Source: Burhinus oedicnemus
Taxonomy: Eukaryota; Chordata; Aves; Charadriiformes; Burhinidae
Assembly: GCA_008921705.1 (NCBI GenBank)
Contig: VFFE01007103.1
Location: 1,067,531 to 1,131,530 of the forward strand
Length of the DNA stretch: 64,000 nt
Direction: 5' to 3'
The position numbers and the translations under genes are program-made. Positions 9,253 through 20,999 of the stretch are shown in pieces (positions within the stretch are counted from its first letter, which is position 1; each line of letters starts with the position of its first letter). Under the pieces are notes generated by a model. That model had not been told where the DNA came from, made no database searches, and worked only from the letters and a program-made list of their open reading frames with translations.

Positions 9253-12200
9253 GTGAGTACGAACAAGGGCAGTCAGGGAAAAGGTATGTAAGATTCCAGG
9301 GAAATAAGAGGATTCAGGACACACCCGGGGGAATGCCCATGCTGGGGGGAGACTTGCATGGGGACCTTGTGGCCATGCAGAGCTTATGGCTCACATCAGC
9401 TTTGGCAGCACACCCTGTTCCTGAGGAGGGGAAGGTGGCTTACTTTGCTTTTGTAAACTAAAAATCTCATACTTGCAGTAAGCTTCTTATATTAAAAGAA
9501 TATTAAAATTGAAAAGTCAAGTACTTAAAGGCTAGGAAATTATGGAAAATACTACAGTACTGCATTCTGAAAGGCCACGTCATGATGCAAGAAGGAGCAT
9601 AGAAGTCAGACTATACTGGAAACTTCAGCTTTGGCATTTCAAAGTGTTTCAAAACAAGAGAAAAACTGAGGCAGCTGTAACACGAAGTCAGTAGCAACCT
9701 CTGTTCCTACCCAGCTCCATAACTTCCACTTCATTTTTTATTACATTTGTTGTACGTTCTTAAAACTATAAAGAAGCTCATGTAACATTTTATGAACATC
9801 AGACGATTAACCCTCTTAACCTTCCCTGAACAACATATTATTCCCATTTTACAGATAGGGAAATCAAGACATTAAGTAACATTTCCAAAGCCAGCAAACA
9901 TGGTGGTAGCACACACAGAAAATCACTGCTCTTCAGCACTGTGATTTAACTGGAGACAATGGAATCCCACGGGATATCCGTGTCAGAGCTTCGAAGGACA
10001 TCAAACTACACGAGGCTGTCAATAGAGATAATGGAATAATTGGCAACTTTGTCTAGGATGTTTTTCCTTTCAGGAAAGCTGGATTATGATCTTCAGCCAA
10101 TTAAGTAATGCTGTTGACTGGGCAATCATAGATGTTCATGAGACAGATAGAAAGGAAACTACAAGGGAAAGAATAATCAGGGGCTCAATTAAATACTAAA
10201 ATCGGTATACCACTTACAAGGAGCTGAAGAAGCTTTGCTGGAATAGAAACTACCTTATGTTGGGACTTGATCATTCAAATATCAGGGCTGGGAACCCAAA
10301 CCTTCAGGTTCTCAGCAATAATTCTGAATTATCACTATGCAATTCATTGCGTTTGCCCATGCAGTTAACACAGTTGCTCTTCAGAATGAAGCATTTCATA
10401 TGGAACCAGGGGGCAGAATAATATTGTGTAAAGGGAAGTTGAGTATCAAAAGTGTATGCACAAGCACACACACTTCTTCCAAAAAATCAGCTCACTTGAA
10501 GGGAAGTCCATCAATATTTTGGAAATGCAAGGGAATTCTTTTCTTATTTGCATTTGACTAGCTTCAAAATCTCCTGTTAGTATTTTTAACCAAAATAAAT
10601 AATTTTTATGTACCCTGTTACAAGAAAAATATGATAATCCATTCAACCAAAAATGTTTCCTAAATGAGGCTTTCCAACACTTTTACAGGTTTTCAGTGTT
10701 TGCCAGGAACTGTGTGCAGAGCCAGATTTAACACATCGCCACTGCTAGATAAAAGCACAGAATAGGTTCAAGAGTCTGTGAAGTCTGTACTCCCACGCTA
10801 CGCAAGTCAAAGCAAACTGAGGTACACAGCAACACTGTTTCATATGAAAGAGGAGACCTTTTTTCTAGGGCAAGGGGGTCCAAAGGGCACCTCCTTTTAC
10901 AGGCCCAACAGACACTCCTGTAACTCCCAGGTGTGGCATCCACGAGACATTGTAAATAACTCACTTTATTTCCCCTTGAAAAGAAATACACCTTATAAAT
11001 TTAAGATTCAGACTTTGGTCTGAAACCAGTTTCTCCTTGCTTCTCCCCCTTTCTTCTCTCTCACACACATACACATAAACCCAGAAATCCTTATATTTCG
11101 GATACCTCTCCCTAGCTTATGAAAATGTTACCTACTCTTTGCAAATAAGGGTGTGAATGCCATTGTAACAGCAAGGGACAGCTAGTCTGCCGTTCCTAAA
11201 GCTCTGCCACGTAATAGGAAAGGCCAAGAGTGAAAAAATTCAGCTGCATATCATCAAACTCAGCCTCCCTGGGCATAAATACATAAATGCAACCAATTAG
11301 ATAATTATTGCGCAGGTAAGAGAAGATTCTCAATAAAGCAGGATGTAACTGAAGAAGGTCTATGTGTACTCCTCACACACTTCCAATGGATGGGCAGGAC
11401 AATGTATTCCACAGCACTTGTAGCCCTTCTTAAAACTTAAGCATTACCATATGGTGTAGCTCAAATAATGTCATCTGTTATGAAAAAATCCACTTCTCTC
11501 AAGACCCCATTCTTTTTGGAAAGGTTCAATTTTCTGACACCAGTTTTTCCATTGCTAGCCCAGCTGCCCAGTCCAGTCGTGTTTTCCTGCCATACTTTCT
11601 GCAAGCCCAACATGTAAAGTTTGTCTTCACTTTTACCAAAGCAGAAGTAGACCTGCACTTTTTTACACCCTCCTGAAGATTTTCTGCTGACTTTCAAATA
11701 TGGTCTGGCTCTATAATATCAGACAGGCCTCCCGATTCATGCTGCTTCTGTCTCTTGCTTTCCTGGTTAGGCACAAGCATAAGAATAAGGATTTGCAGAA
11801 AGTTATTATGCTTTTCCTCATTAGGTCTTAACCTTTCAGAGTGTATTAAAGTTTGATAGCGTTGTAGCTTGATACCTGGCTTTGCAACTAAGTTTTCTTC
11901 CAAGATGCTCTGTCCAGAGAACCGTGGGTCATTGGACACTTCAGTTTCTTACCGTCAAAAAAGCATCAGCAGAAAAAGCCTCAGTGATCCTGCTTTATGA
12001 AAACAAACAGGCAGCCCAACTCACAACAGATACTCTCATCCTTGGCGCTGATCTGAAGGTTTACTAGTGAGCGTGAGAGAGCCTAGGGGCTTAATTCTTC
12101 ACTTGCATGAACTTCTGGGGTCAGCTGGCAAAAACTTGATGAAATCAAATCAATTCCAAGGCAGCGCCTGTCTTGTCAGAACAAAACGGGAAACCTTTTG

Positions 12201-13179
12201 TTTCTGTGGGACTCGGGCCTTATCTGCTCATTCTGTCACTCATACTTCCTCAGCCCACTTGCAAATCCTCCTGGATTTATTGCAGATGTATGAAGCTTGC
12301 TGGAAATAATAGTACAAGCAAAGAGGCTAGTCAGCTATCGACTCCAAGCTCTGGGTAATACCAATGGGAAATTATTCACACAAAAGGTGCGCTGGGGTGA
12401 CAAATGAAGAGAGCGCTTTGGCCCATTGAAGATGCTAGGAGCTTGGACAAAGCTAACACGCTAATACGAAGCAGCTCGCTTTATCTGATTACATACTGAG
12501 CGCTTGCCTCTGCCTCCCCTCCCCTGACAGCAGCACCCTGCCCACCCCCACACACTTCCCCTTAAAGGACACAGGTTGCTTTCTTATAGTGTAGCATGAC
12601 ATGGAAATCTGCGGCAGGAACCTGTCTACAAACATGTTATATTCTCCTCTCCTTCCCCAAAAGACATCTTTAATGTTTAAATGCAGAAAAAATAAAGTTT
12701 CTTCAAAAAACCAGGACGGATGTGAGCAGAGATTTATGCCGTGTTTTCCCATATCTCCCACCCACACTGCTGAGACAAGGAAATCATTCTTTTGCCCCCT
12801 TTTTAGTATACGAGAGTTTCCTCCACCCTATTATTGTACACTCATGCCTTCCTTCTTTATCTTTTTTCCTGAAGGTCATTAATATATTTCTAACGGGTAT
12901 CCTGCAGGGGCTGCATGGAAAGATCGATTTGGTCCTTTGGTCAGTTAGCAAGCAGTACAGTCCACCAGCCCTCACCACTTACCACTGTTTCCCCCCAAGG
13001 AAAGGATGCACCATGGAGCCAGCATGGGCTGAGCCTCCAAAGGCCTGACTGCCCAGGCTCTTTCGGGTGAGTCACACAATATCACATCAGGCATGGTGGC
13101 AACATCGAGGTGTGCTGCGAAGGACCCTGGAAAATGTGCTGAATTCCATGGGGCTGAGCTCCTTAGTCAAATTGTGGGT
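9253..13179. other. Non-coding; one MIR remnant inside
   Basis: No gene is supported. Two touching minus-strand open frames (11461-11697 and 11694-11939) are in different frames with no splice signals or known domain. A CAG|GTAAGAG donor after 11313 follows sequence closed in all frames. Confidence 0.5.
9838..9925 (-). repeat. MIR-type SINE remnant
   Basis: ATTATTCCCATTTTACAGATAGGG followed by the AAATCAAGACATTAAGTAAC segment is the reverse complement of the MIR core region (CTCAGTTTCCTCATCTGTAAAATGGGGATAAT). This is an ancient tRNA-derived SINE shared by amniotes. Only the central part survives. Confidence 0.65.
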
Positions 13180-13335
13180 GATTTTGGAGGTCTGTTCACC
13201 TAAAGCTCATACAGTGCTTTGAGGTAAATGAGCACACTGGAAGATTTAAACTGTATCAGAAACAAAAGAAATCGTAACAATGGCATTAGTCTACTGACAG
13301 TAAGAAGAAGGGATATAAATGCTAATAACAGCAAT
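13180..13335 (+). repeat. Ancient L2/SINE 3'-tail fragment
   Basis: ACAGTGCTTTGAGGTAAATGAGCACACTGGAAG and, further on, GGATATAAATGCTAATAA resemble the ends of very old L2/L3 and related SINE families (GTAAAGCGCTTTGAGATC...GCTATATAAATGCTAATA). The two halves are separated by diverged sequence, so this may be one or two fragments. Confidence 0.4.
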
Positions 13336-13518
13336 ACAGAAAAAGCAGAAGTGCTCAATATATAATTCTTCGGTGTGGTTAAATAAACACCAAACTGCTA
13401 TACTGAGCTCACTGATGTAATGAAATCATAGAATCATCATGAAGTGCCTTCCATTGTAATAGCAGCTTACAGGGGTATTAAAAAGCAAACACAAAAGTTA
13501 GACATCAGCCAACCTGGG

Positions 13519-14310
13519 AAATTGTTTCAAAGAGTTTTAACAGAAATTGGAGCAGTTCTTTGACTCCTACTTACTGAACACCGAGGAACTGCCAGAGCTG
13601 GGAAGAAAGCTAATATTGTGCCACTGTTTTAAAAGGGTAAATGGCACGACCCAGGTAATTATAGACCTGTCAGCTTGACATCAAGCCCAGGCAAAACAGT
13701 GCAGCGGCTGATAAGGGATTTGATTAATAAAGAATGGAAGGAGGGAAATATAATTAATGCCAGTCAACACAGGTTTATGAAAATAGATCTTGTCAAACTA
13801 ACTTGATTTCTTTTTTGGATAAGATTACTGGTTTGGTTGATATAGGTAATAGACTTAGGACCTCTACTGTGTATTTCACTTGGTATCATATGAAATTTTG
13901 ATTAAGACAGCAGAATGACACAAAACTATTGCGCTACCTATTCAGTGGGTTAAAAATTGGCTGACAGATCTAAAAATGTAATTACAAACGAGGAACTTTA
14001 TTGAGCTGTATCTTGGCCCACTCCTATTTAAGATCTTTGTCAATGATGCAGAAGAAAGACTTGTCACTAAAAAAGACCACAGAGGGCCAATTGCTTCGGA
14101 GGATGTTAAATTATTAAGCAGCTTTGTTCCTGTTCCAGAGTAATCTGGATGGTTTAGCTAGCTGAAAAAACGAAAATGATATGAGCTTTGAAGTGACCAG
14201 ATGTAAGGACTTCCTAATAGACAGATCCAAAGGTCATAATGAATAGTCCGCTGAACGTGAACTTCCAGCTCAACACCATGGCCAACAGCTCTAATACAAT
14301 TGCACACAAA
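13519..14310 (+). mobile_element. Fossil CR1/L3-type LINE, reverse transcriptase remnant
   Basis: In several broken frames this region translates to reverse-transcriptase landmarks of the CR1 superfamily. [10 protein letters not shown] motif is encoded at 13657-13683, followed by sequence matching the SQH-FMK block, then WVKNWLTD, and finally LGPLLFKIFVND near 14010-14050. The order and spacing fit a non-LTR retrotransposon ORF2 from the fingers to the palm. Many stops and frameshifts separate the blocks and the catalytic FADD cannot be read, so the copy is long dead and much older than the two CR1 copies at 31 and 45 kb. Its ends are uncertain. It may be an L3 or a basal CR1 rather than a modern avian CR1. 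Confidence 0.75.
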
Positions 14311-14319
14311 TAAATTGAA

Positions 14320-15430
14320 GAATATGAATGAGGCCTAGATTTGTTACGTTACTTCTGGTTGGAGTCCCTGGAGATGCTCTCAAGGCCTGATTTCCTGACC
14401 ATGTATACTGGACAGACTCAAGCACCACCCCTAAGTGTCATTCCAGTATCCAGACAGTATGGAAGGCAGGGCTACAAGGATGGTATCTCTCTTATTGCAC
14501 TATTCAGCACACCTACCCAGCAAACATTGCTTCCACTTGGAGCTGCCCAAGTTGTCTAAAATGCCTATAGCATGGCCAGGTAACATCCACCCACATTGCT
14601 CAATAGGTTGTGCAGTTTTCCATGAACATGATCCTGCTGTGGTTAGCCCCTTCTCTGGGATCCCTAGGACCCCATGGCCTGGGTTGCCTCCTGTTCCCAA
14701 AAGCAGGCCCATGCCCTTTTCTCCACATAGGTGATGCACAACATCTATAGATGGCATTACAAATTTGCCAAAGTCTTCCAAAAGCAGAATCTGCATGAGC
14801 ACCTTGTTACCTGGCTGGTCCAACAAGGATAGAGGCCTAGAGTAGTCTGAGGGCACAATAAATGTCTTTTACATGGAAGATAGTTCAGGTGATGACAGAC
14901 TCACAGAGGCAGCCCTCGGAAGTAAGCAGTGTCCACATAGCCTTGATGTGATATTGATGTCAATATCACAGAAAAGCTGTCCGAGTCCCTCTTCACAGTC
15001 CACTTAAGGGGGGACCAGAGAAGAGCCACACCATGCAATGTCAGCAGAGCAATGCTCTTAACTACGCAGTCGCTGAAGAGTCTCTCTTTGTGACACTGAG
15101 AGATGGTTATATCAGACATATTCCGAGAAGCAGAGAAGCCTCAAGGCACCCTCCCGGCATGAGGGCAGAAAGCTGCTTCAAGGGTGAATTGTTTCACTAG
15201 GTCAAGGACTAGGACTGGGTATTCACTGGCTTGCACCATTTCCAGAAAATCAAAGCTGAACAAGTGACAACATCTGAGATGACAACTTGGAATTTGGCCA
15301 TCAGATTGAACTGCTTTCAGTTCTGTGTAAGGGGAAAAACAGGCTCATGACACCATGGAAGTGAAGATGCACTCAAACCGCTGTTGTAACTTCTGTGTGG
15401 TGGCCCAGATGCCTTGTGATGGAGACAGAT
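14320..15430. other. Unclassified sequence, possibly old repeat
   Basis: This stretch differs in texture from its surroundings: moderate GC, few A/T runs, and long minus-strand open frames (14500-14856 and 14901-15119) that nearly follow each other. They could be a decayed transposon or pseudogene on the minus strand, but I find no motif of RNase H, integrase, DDE transposase or any known host protein. It sits directly after the fossil LINE and could be part of a composite insertion. Confidence 0.25.
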
Positions 15431-18400
15431 TAATAAGTAATTGCTAAATTTCTGACTTTGACTGCATGCAGAAAAAAATCAAAGTAATTTTTTTGGTTTA
15501 TTTTAGAATTCTGTTAGGTACAGCTGTATTTTGGATTTAACACAAACATTTCTTTCTATCCATATTTTTGGCATTGAACAAAACCTCAGCCTTTGTTATA
15601 TTCTTATGGGGCCTGTTGTTCTTTTAGAGGTATTTTAATGCATATTCTTGTTTCTGTTTTAGTGAGTGTTGCTCATTTTGTCAGAAGCAGATGGTGTTTG
15701 CTGAATTTTGTTTGTTCCAAAAATAAGCAACATCCAACTGTTCACTATGGAGGTGTGAAAGAGGACAGGCCTGATGCATAAACACAGTTTCTCCCTCCTA
15801 CTTCCCCTTGCCGTTCTCCTGGTGAAAGGAACTGCTGCTGCCTCATTACAAACCTGCAAAACTGTGGAGCTCATGCTGTCACTCTACCAGAGAGGGCACG
15901 CAGCTCTAACTGGCATCCCTGCCAGAGCAAAGCAGCAGCTAATAGCTCCTGGGAGGACAGCCCAGAGGGCTTTGTCACAGCTTCTTTGCAGCCCACCAAA
16001 GGAGGAAGACACTTCTTACCAGCTAGTGTTAGTAAGTAGCCTAAATTAGGACATGTCAGGCTCTTTCTGTGGTCAAGGGAGAGAAGCAGGCTTTTCCACA
16101 CGGGTAGCACAAATTATGTGCCTCTGCTGACAAAAGAGACAGCCTAGAAAGACTCGCTTCCAACTCAGTTTCACAGGCAAATGTGGTCTCCACTCTGCCG
16201 ACCTCGGTCCATGGGTCCCTGGGCAGGAACAGCAGTGCAGAGGCTACACAGGGTCCCCAGGGGTGGATGCTCCTGTGCAGATTGCTCTGAAGATCACAGG
16301 GGAACCACTGGTTTCCAGGACTGGGCTCTACTGGGAGGAGGGAAATGTGTCAGGGATGAGAGGACAGATACAACCTGACTCTCGTCTAGAAGCTCAGAAG
16401 AGTGCATAGGAGCTGCAAAGAGCCAGTTCTGGATTCATATGATCAGCTTTGTGAAAATAAAGGCACGTCATTATAAAAATGATCTATAACAACCTGAGCA
16501 GGGACAAAACCCTCTGAGCAGCTCATGCCATGATCCCAGATGCCAGATCCACACCTGAGGTTTACTTCCCAAGGTTAGGCACAAAGGCCTGGGAGCACCA
16601 GCTCGTTGGCCCCTTGCATCCAGGAGTTGCACTGTGCTGTCTACACACACCTGAAACCACCAGCGTCAAGCCCTTCCTTGGTATTTGCACCCCCACTGTG
16701 GTGGTTCATGCATAGTACTGCCCGGGGTTTTCTCTGGCCTTTGCTCCACCTCATAAATCCTCCTCACGATGTGACTGAGCCAAGGCCCGGTTGCTTTGCT
16801 TTGATTAGACCCTTAGAAAGTGCTAATTTGGCCAAACTAGCTAGCAGCACAGCTTTAAATCCTCTCCTAGATATCACTCCTTAATGACTCCTGAGGGCTG
16901 CTGCCTGCCTGCAGACAAGGCTCAGCAAGGGTCTTGAAACACCAGCCATTAAGCAACACCAAACAGGAGAATCTGTGGCATCTGGGAATATCTTTTCTGT
17001 ATAAAATATTAAAAAAAAGATAACCACTGCAGGGTGCCCTATTATGTTTTTAAAATACTCCCAGTTTGCTTAGTGTTTATCCAGAAAAGCTAGTTATACT
17101 TGTCGCTTAATGTAAATTGCTGGATAAATAAACACAGAAATAGGAGCTTAGTGACTGCTATGCTTTCTTTAAAATGCTGTCTGAAGGTTCATTATGCTAA
17201 ACACAAAAGAGAAGGGAACTTCTTACAATGCACTTATTAAAGGCACATTTTCTACAGAAATGATTGTAGTATGATTGTACAATAGCATATAATTTCCTTT
17301 GTTGGCATTTTCAGCGTGACTCTTGCCAACAGCAAGTGTGGATGGGAAAAGTGTCTGCAGGGCCGCTGCTTGTGCTGTTAGAAGCTGCCGGCAGCGATTT
17401 GGAGGAGGAGGATCCACCAGCCCAGAAGAGGAGCACTGGCACAACACACAGCTGAAAACGGGGCAGGAGACCCCACGGCTCATTTGCACACACATGTACC
17501 CCTGCAGTAGTGGAAAAGTTTGAATTGATGCTAACACCTCAAAAGATTTACGTGACACTGTTATGATCATTAAAAACAGAACATGCTGTAGCAGGTCCCC
17601 AGCTTTACAAATGGGATCCAAACCAGGCGTGAACATGCAGTTGTGTTTCCGTCAAGGCGGCCAGAAATGTACAACATGGAGTTATACGACACTAATGTCC
17701 CCATGCTGACTTAATGCCAACTGAAAGAGGATAAAAAAGACCTGATACAGGAAAAAAAGTGGCCCAGATGATCATCACCTTATGTGACATAAAACTAGAA
17801 AGTACAAAACTGACCTGTCAAAACAGATCATGACTTTGCACCACAGCCGTGATAGTTCTGACACAGCAGGAGGAGGCTTAAAGTCAGCGATAACTTATTA
17901 TCCACCCACCACCGTGGGTGGGAGTTTCCAGAGGAGTAATAGGGAACTCATCTCGTGGGGTTGGGTTATGTATTTTTTCTTGTACAGATACAACCAAATA
18001 AAGGGAGCAGCTACTGGAAGAGGTAAACATAAGGATGATATACATGAAATTGGCCACTGAAATACTTATGGACTCTAAACAGGAAACACAGTTGGATACG
18101 AGTTTGGCCCCACTTAAGTTAAATTTGATATCTACAGGACCCAGATGCAATTTTCCTTGCATGGCATGAAAAGAGCTGCAGAGCTGGCCAGGCCTTGGCA
18201 TACGCCGCAAGGAAATTGGGCTGCTGAGGCCAGGAGGGCAGGGACTGCTCTGGGCAGGATGCGTTTTTCACGCCCGGCCATGGCCGCGTTGCCGGTCACT
18301 GGGTAGATTGAAACACTCACAAAAGAAATTTGTCTTTCACCTTTCTAGCTTCTTGAGACACTTATTTGCCATCAGTTTCAGTCTGATGGATGTTTTAACT

Positions 18401-20338
18401 TTGTCAAACTGCTCCTAGGAGTTGTGCATTAGTTTGCACTGCCTTTGAAACTCAGTTGTTATCCTGAAAGGGCAGGAAGTGGGGATTAAGTCCATTAGAT
18501 GTTGTTTGAACAACTTTCTTTTCACTCCTTGTTGTGACTCTGCAGCCTGCCAGCACATTGCAGCCTCTTTCCAGGAACTGGCACCATGGGATGAAGCGTG
18601 GCTGGATGAAAACCTGGCATCTGTGCTGACTTTCATAGGTACCACACTGGGAGAACTGAAGAAGGAAACTTGACAGCAGAGGACAAAGAAATGTCCCTCG
18701 CACCACCCTCTGCAAGTGGAGCACAGAGGACATGGGTTTCAAAGAAGCCCTCTGCTGCCTGTGGGATACAGGAGCAAAATACGTTATTCGAGGGGAAAAT
18801 GTGACAACCTAATCATCCTGAAGGGCACTATTATTGTCTGCTTAATATGCTTTACAGTCCCAATGAACAGGGAAGGCTGGCTGACAAGTGTAGTATGATG
18901 TATCTAATGGCTCAATGCTACCGTGATGGATCTGTAAAAGGAATCTAATTTCACAGTTTGAGGGAAATACAGATCATACAGTCGGCACTTTAAGGCCACT
19001 GATTTCAGCAATCTGGACAAATAATTCCAGTTTAGGATATTCTGGTTGGTCAGCATTTTGCTTTATTTGTTGCTGTCTAATTTAAATCTGAGACCTAATA
19101 CCGGCGCCTGTGAAGACTTACACATTACAAGATGTAAGTCTTATCTGCCAATCACATGGTAACATCAACAAAGATGGTTTTAGTTCTAATCAGATGAAAC
19201 ACTGCATTTGAAAACTCTTTGGGTCAGGATTATATAGCAGAGTAACTTAAACTGCATATGGAAAAAATTCTAACTTTCATGCATAACACTGGTGCAGATT
19301 CAGAATTTCTTCTGGGCACATGAGAATCCAATTATTTCATACACACAAATAGGTTTAATTGTGTAAAAGGAAAGCTTGCTCAGGTTTTGTGTATTATCTA
19401 GTTTTGAAAATAGCTCCCTTGTCTCCCTTTTACTATCGTGAAAGACACCACTTTACAGAGGACATAATCTTCAGAGGTGTATACCTGCTGATTAGGGGTT
19501 ATTTGATAATCATGATCATGTCTGAAGTATGGCAACAGAATAGAAAATGGTGGGGGCAGAGGTTTGTTTCTGATGGTGCAGCTACCCTCTTCCCGACTGA
19601 TCTCTGGAATCAAACACGAGCTTAGACATAAAAACTCACCATCCTGGAAGCCAGAGGTGGTCATATTTTCAGTACCTTGGCAAGGGGGATCTGAGCCTTC
19701 TTGTGTTTTGAATTAACACAAAAGACTTGTGCTTCTTCCTCTTCTTCCTATTGCTGCTCTGCATCTTGGCGGTTTCTGTAATCCAGATTGGGAGCTTTAC
19801 CAAAGTCCACATGAAGAGTCTCACACAGGCCTTCTGCAGAGTTCAGAAATCCCACTTTCAGTGCAAAATCTATCTTTCTCTTTCATTGAATCTTCAAGTG
19901 GTTCTTATAATGCTAGATGACAAAAGGTAGATCGCACATAAAGGTATGAATAGTAAGAATTTTTCCAAATCAGAAAAAAAAAAAAAATATCGGAGACTAG
20001 GTGTGCATCTCTTCTGGCCCTTCCCTGGTGAACAGTTAAGAAAAACACGATGTAATAGTTCAAAACACCAAGTGTTCCTACTTCTGTTGTCAAGTGAAAA
20101 GGTGCTTACCTCATATTCCCAGTGTTGGGAGTACTCTCATTTCAGCTGTCTCCTCAGAAACTTTGCACAACTATCTTGGTCTGTGTTGTTGGAATAATGA
20201 ATGTGCATGCCCTGTTCGTAAAAGTCTAGAAGATTCATCTCATGGGCTAAACTGGCTGCTAGGAAAAAAATCGGCCAAATCTGTCTAGAGTTCAGCCTTT
20301 TATCATTAAAAGTTGTGCTTAACCAGTTAGTTTTATTT
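15431..20338. other. Non-coding
   Basis: Mixed sequence with GC-richer islands near 16.1-16.9 and 17.3-17.5 kb. No gene or clear transposon is recognised. Open frames are short and mutually overlapping. A perfect 10-bp inverted repeat (AAGACTTACA / TGTAAGTCTT, 19113-19142, 10-nt loop) is present, but about one such is expected by chance in a window this size. Confidence 0.5.
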
Positions 20339-20348
20339 GACACTCTAA
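20339..20348. repeat. Left direct repeat flanking solo LTR
   Basis: GACACTCTAA directly abuts the LTR and matches GACACTTTAA at 20990-20999 with one mismatch. It is a candidate target-site duplication, longer than the 4-6 bp usual for endogenous retroviruses. Confidence 0.5.
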
Positions 20349-20989
20349 TGGTTTGAGAAACCTACAATTTATTGTCGCTTAGACAATTATTCTATCACTC
20401 GATGACCCCTCCCCACCCGAGAAGGGGAATCGGGGAAAAACAAGGAAACACGAGGGCTGAAATATAAATAGATTTAATAGGATAAGACTAAATAATTAAC
20501 ATTAATAACAGTAAAGAACCAGTATGGATCCCAATACCAATATAAAATATATAATGATTATACTCAGCCAATTCTATCAGTAAGAATCTGTGCACTCCCA
20601 GCAGGGGACAGCAAATGTCGGACACTGCCAGTGCTACGGCTTTGGGAGAAAGGGAAGGCCTCAGGGGTCTGGCACCTTGGCAAGAAGTTCTCTGGATTGT
20701 CACCATCAAGGGAGAGAGAGCACTTAGCAGCAAAATTTCTAATTTGTATTGAATGTGACGTTCGTGGTATGAAAAAATCCTGTTGGCCAGCTTGGGTCAA
20801 GTGCCCAGGTCTCGCTCTTCCTCATCCCTGCACCTGGGGAACTCAAAAACACAGACACCTTGAAACACACATACCATGGCTGGCTATAAACTAAGTATTT
20901 TCACAAATTCAGACACTGGAGTCTTCTAGAAGTGCAGTTTTCCCAAGCATTAGAAGAGAAATTAGTCCTGTGTTGTTCAAACCAGGACA
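20349..20989 (-). mobile_element. Solo LTR of an avian ERVL-type endogenous retrovirus
   Basis: Read on the minus strand this 641-bp block begins TGTCCTGGTTT and ends CTCAAACCA. The 3' part has CGATTCCCCTTCTCGGG, GGGGAGGGGTCATCGAGTGA, then a degenerate stretch ending in the CAAACCA terminus. This order matches the widespread avian ERVL LTR. An ATTAAA polyadenylation-type signal lies ahead of that segment, inside an AT-rich core. There is no internal gag-pol sequence or second LTR nearby, so it is a solo LTR left by LTR-LTR recombination. Open frames inside it are incidental. Divergence of the terminal segments from the usual sequence suggests an old insertion. Confidence 0.85.
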
Positions 20990-20999
20990 GACACTTTAA
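20990..20999. repeat. Right direct repeat flanking solo LTR
   Basis: GACACTTTAA begins immediately after the LTR's TGTCC end and pairs with the left copy at 20339-20348. Confidence 0.5.

Noticed and set aside
11461..11939. Two touching minus-strand open frames, possible frameshifted pseudogene
   Set aside because: No recognisable protein content, no splice signals, and frames of this size are common by chance here.
13428..13440. ATCATAGAATCATC, possible CR1 3' tail on the minus strand
   Set aside because: No adjoining CR1 3' UTR sequence follows, so the short match is probably accidental.
19113..19142. Perfect 10-bp inverted repeat with 10-nt loop, possible small RNA hairpin
   Set aside because: About one such hairpin is expected by chance in 64 kb. 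The stem is too short for a typical pre-microRNA and does not extend.
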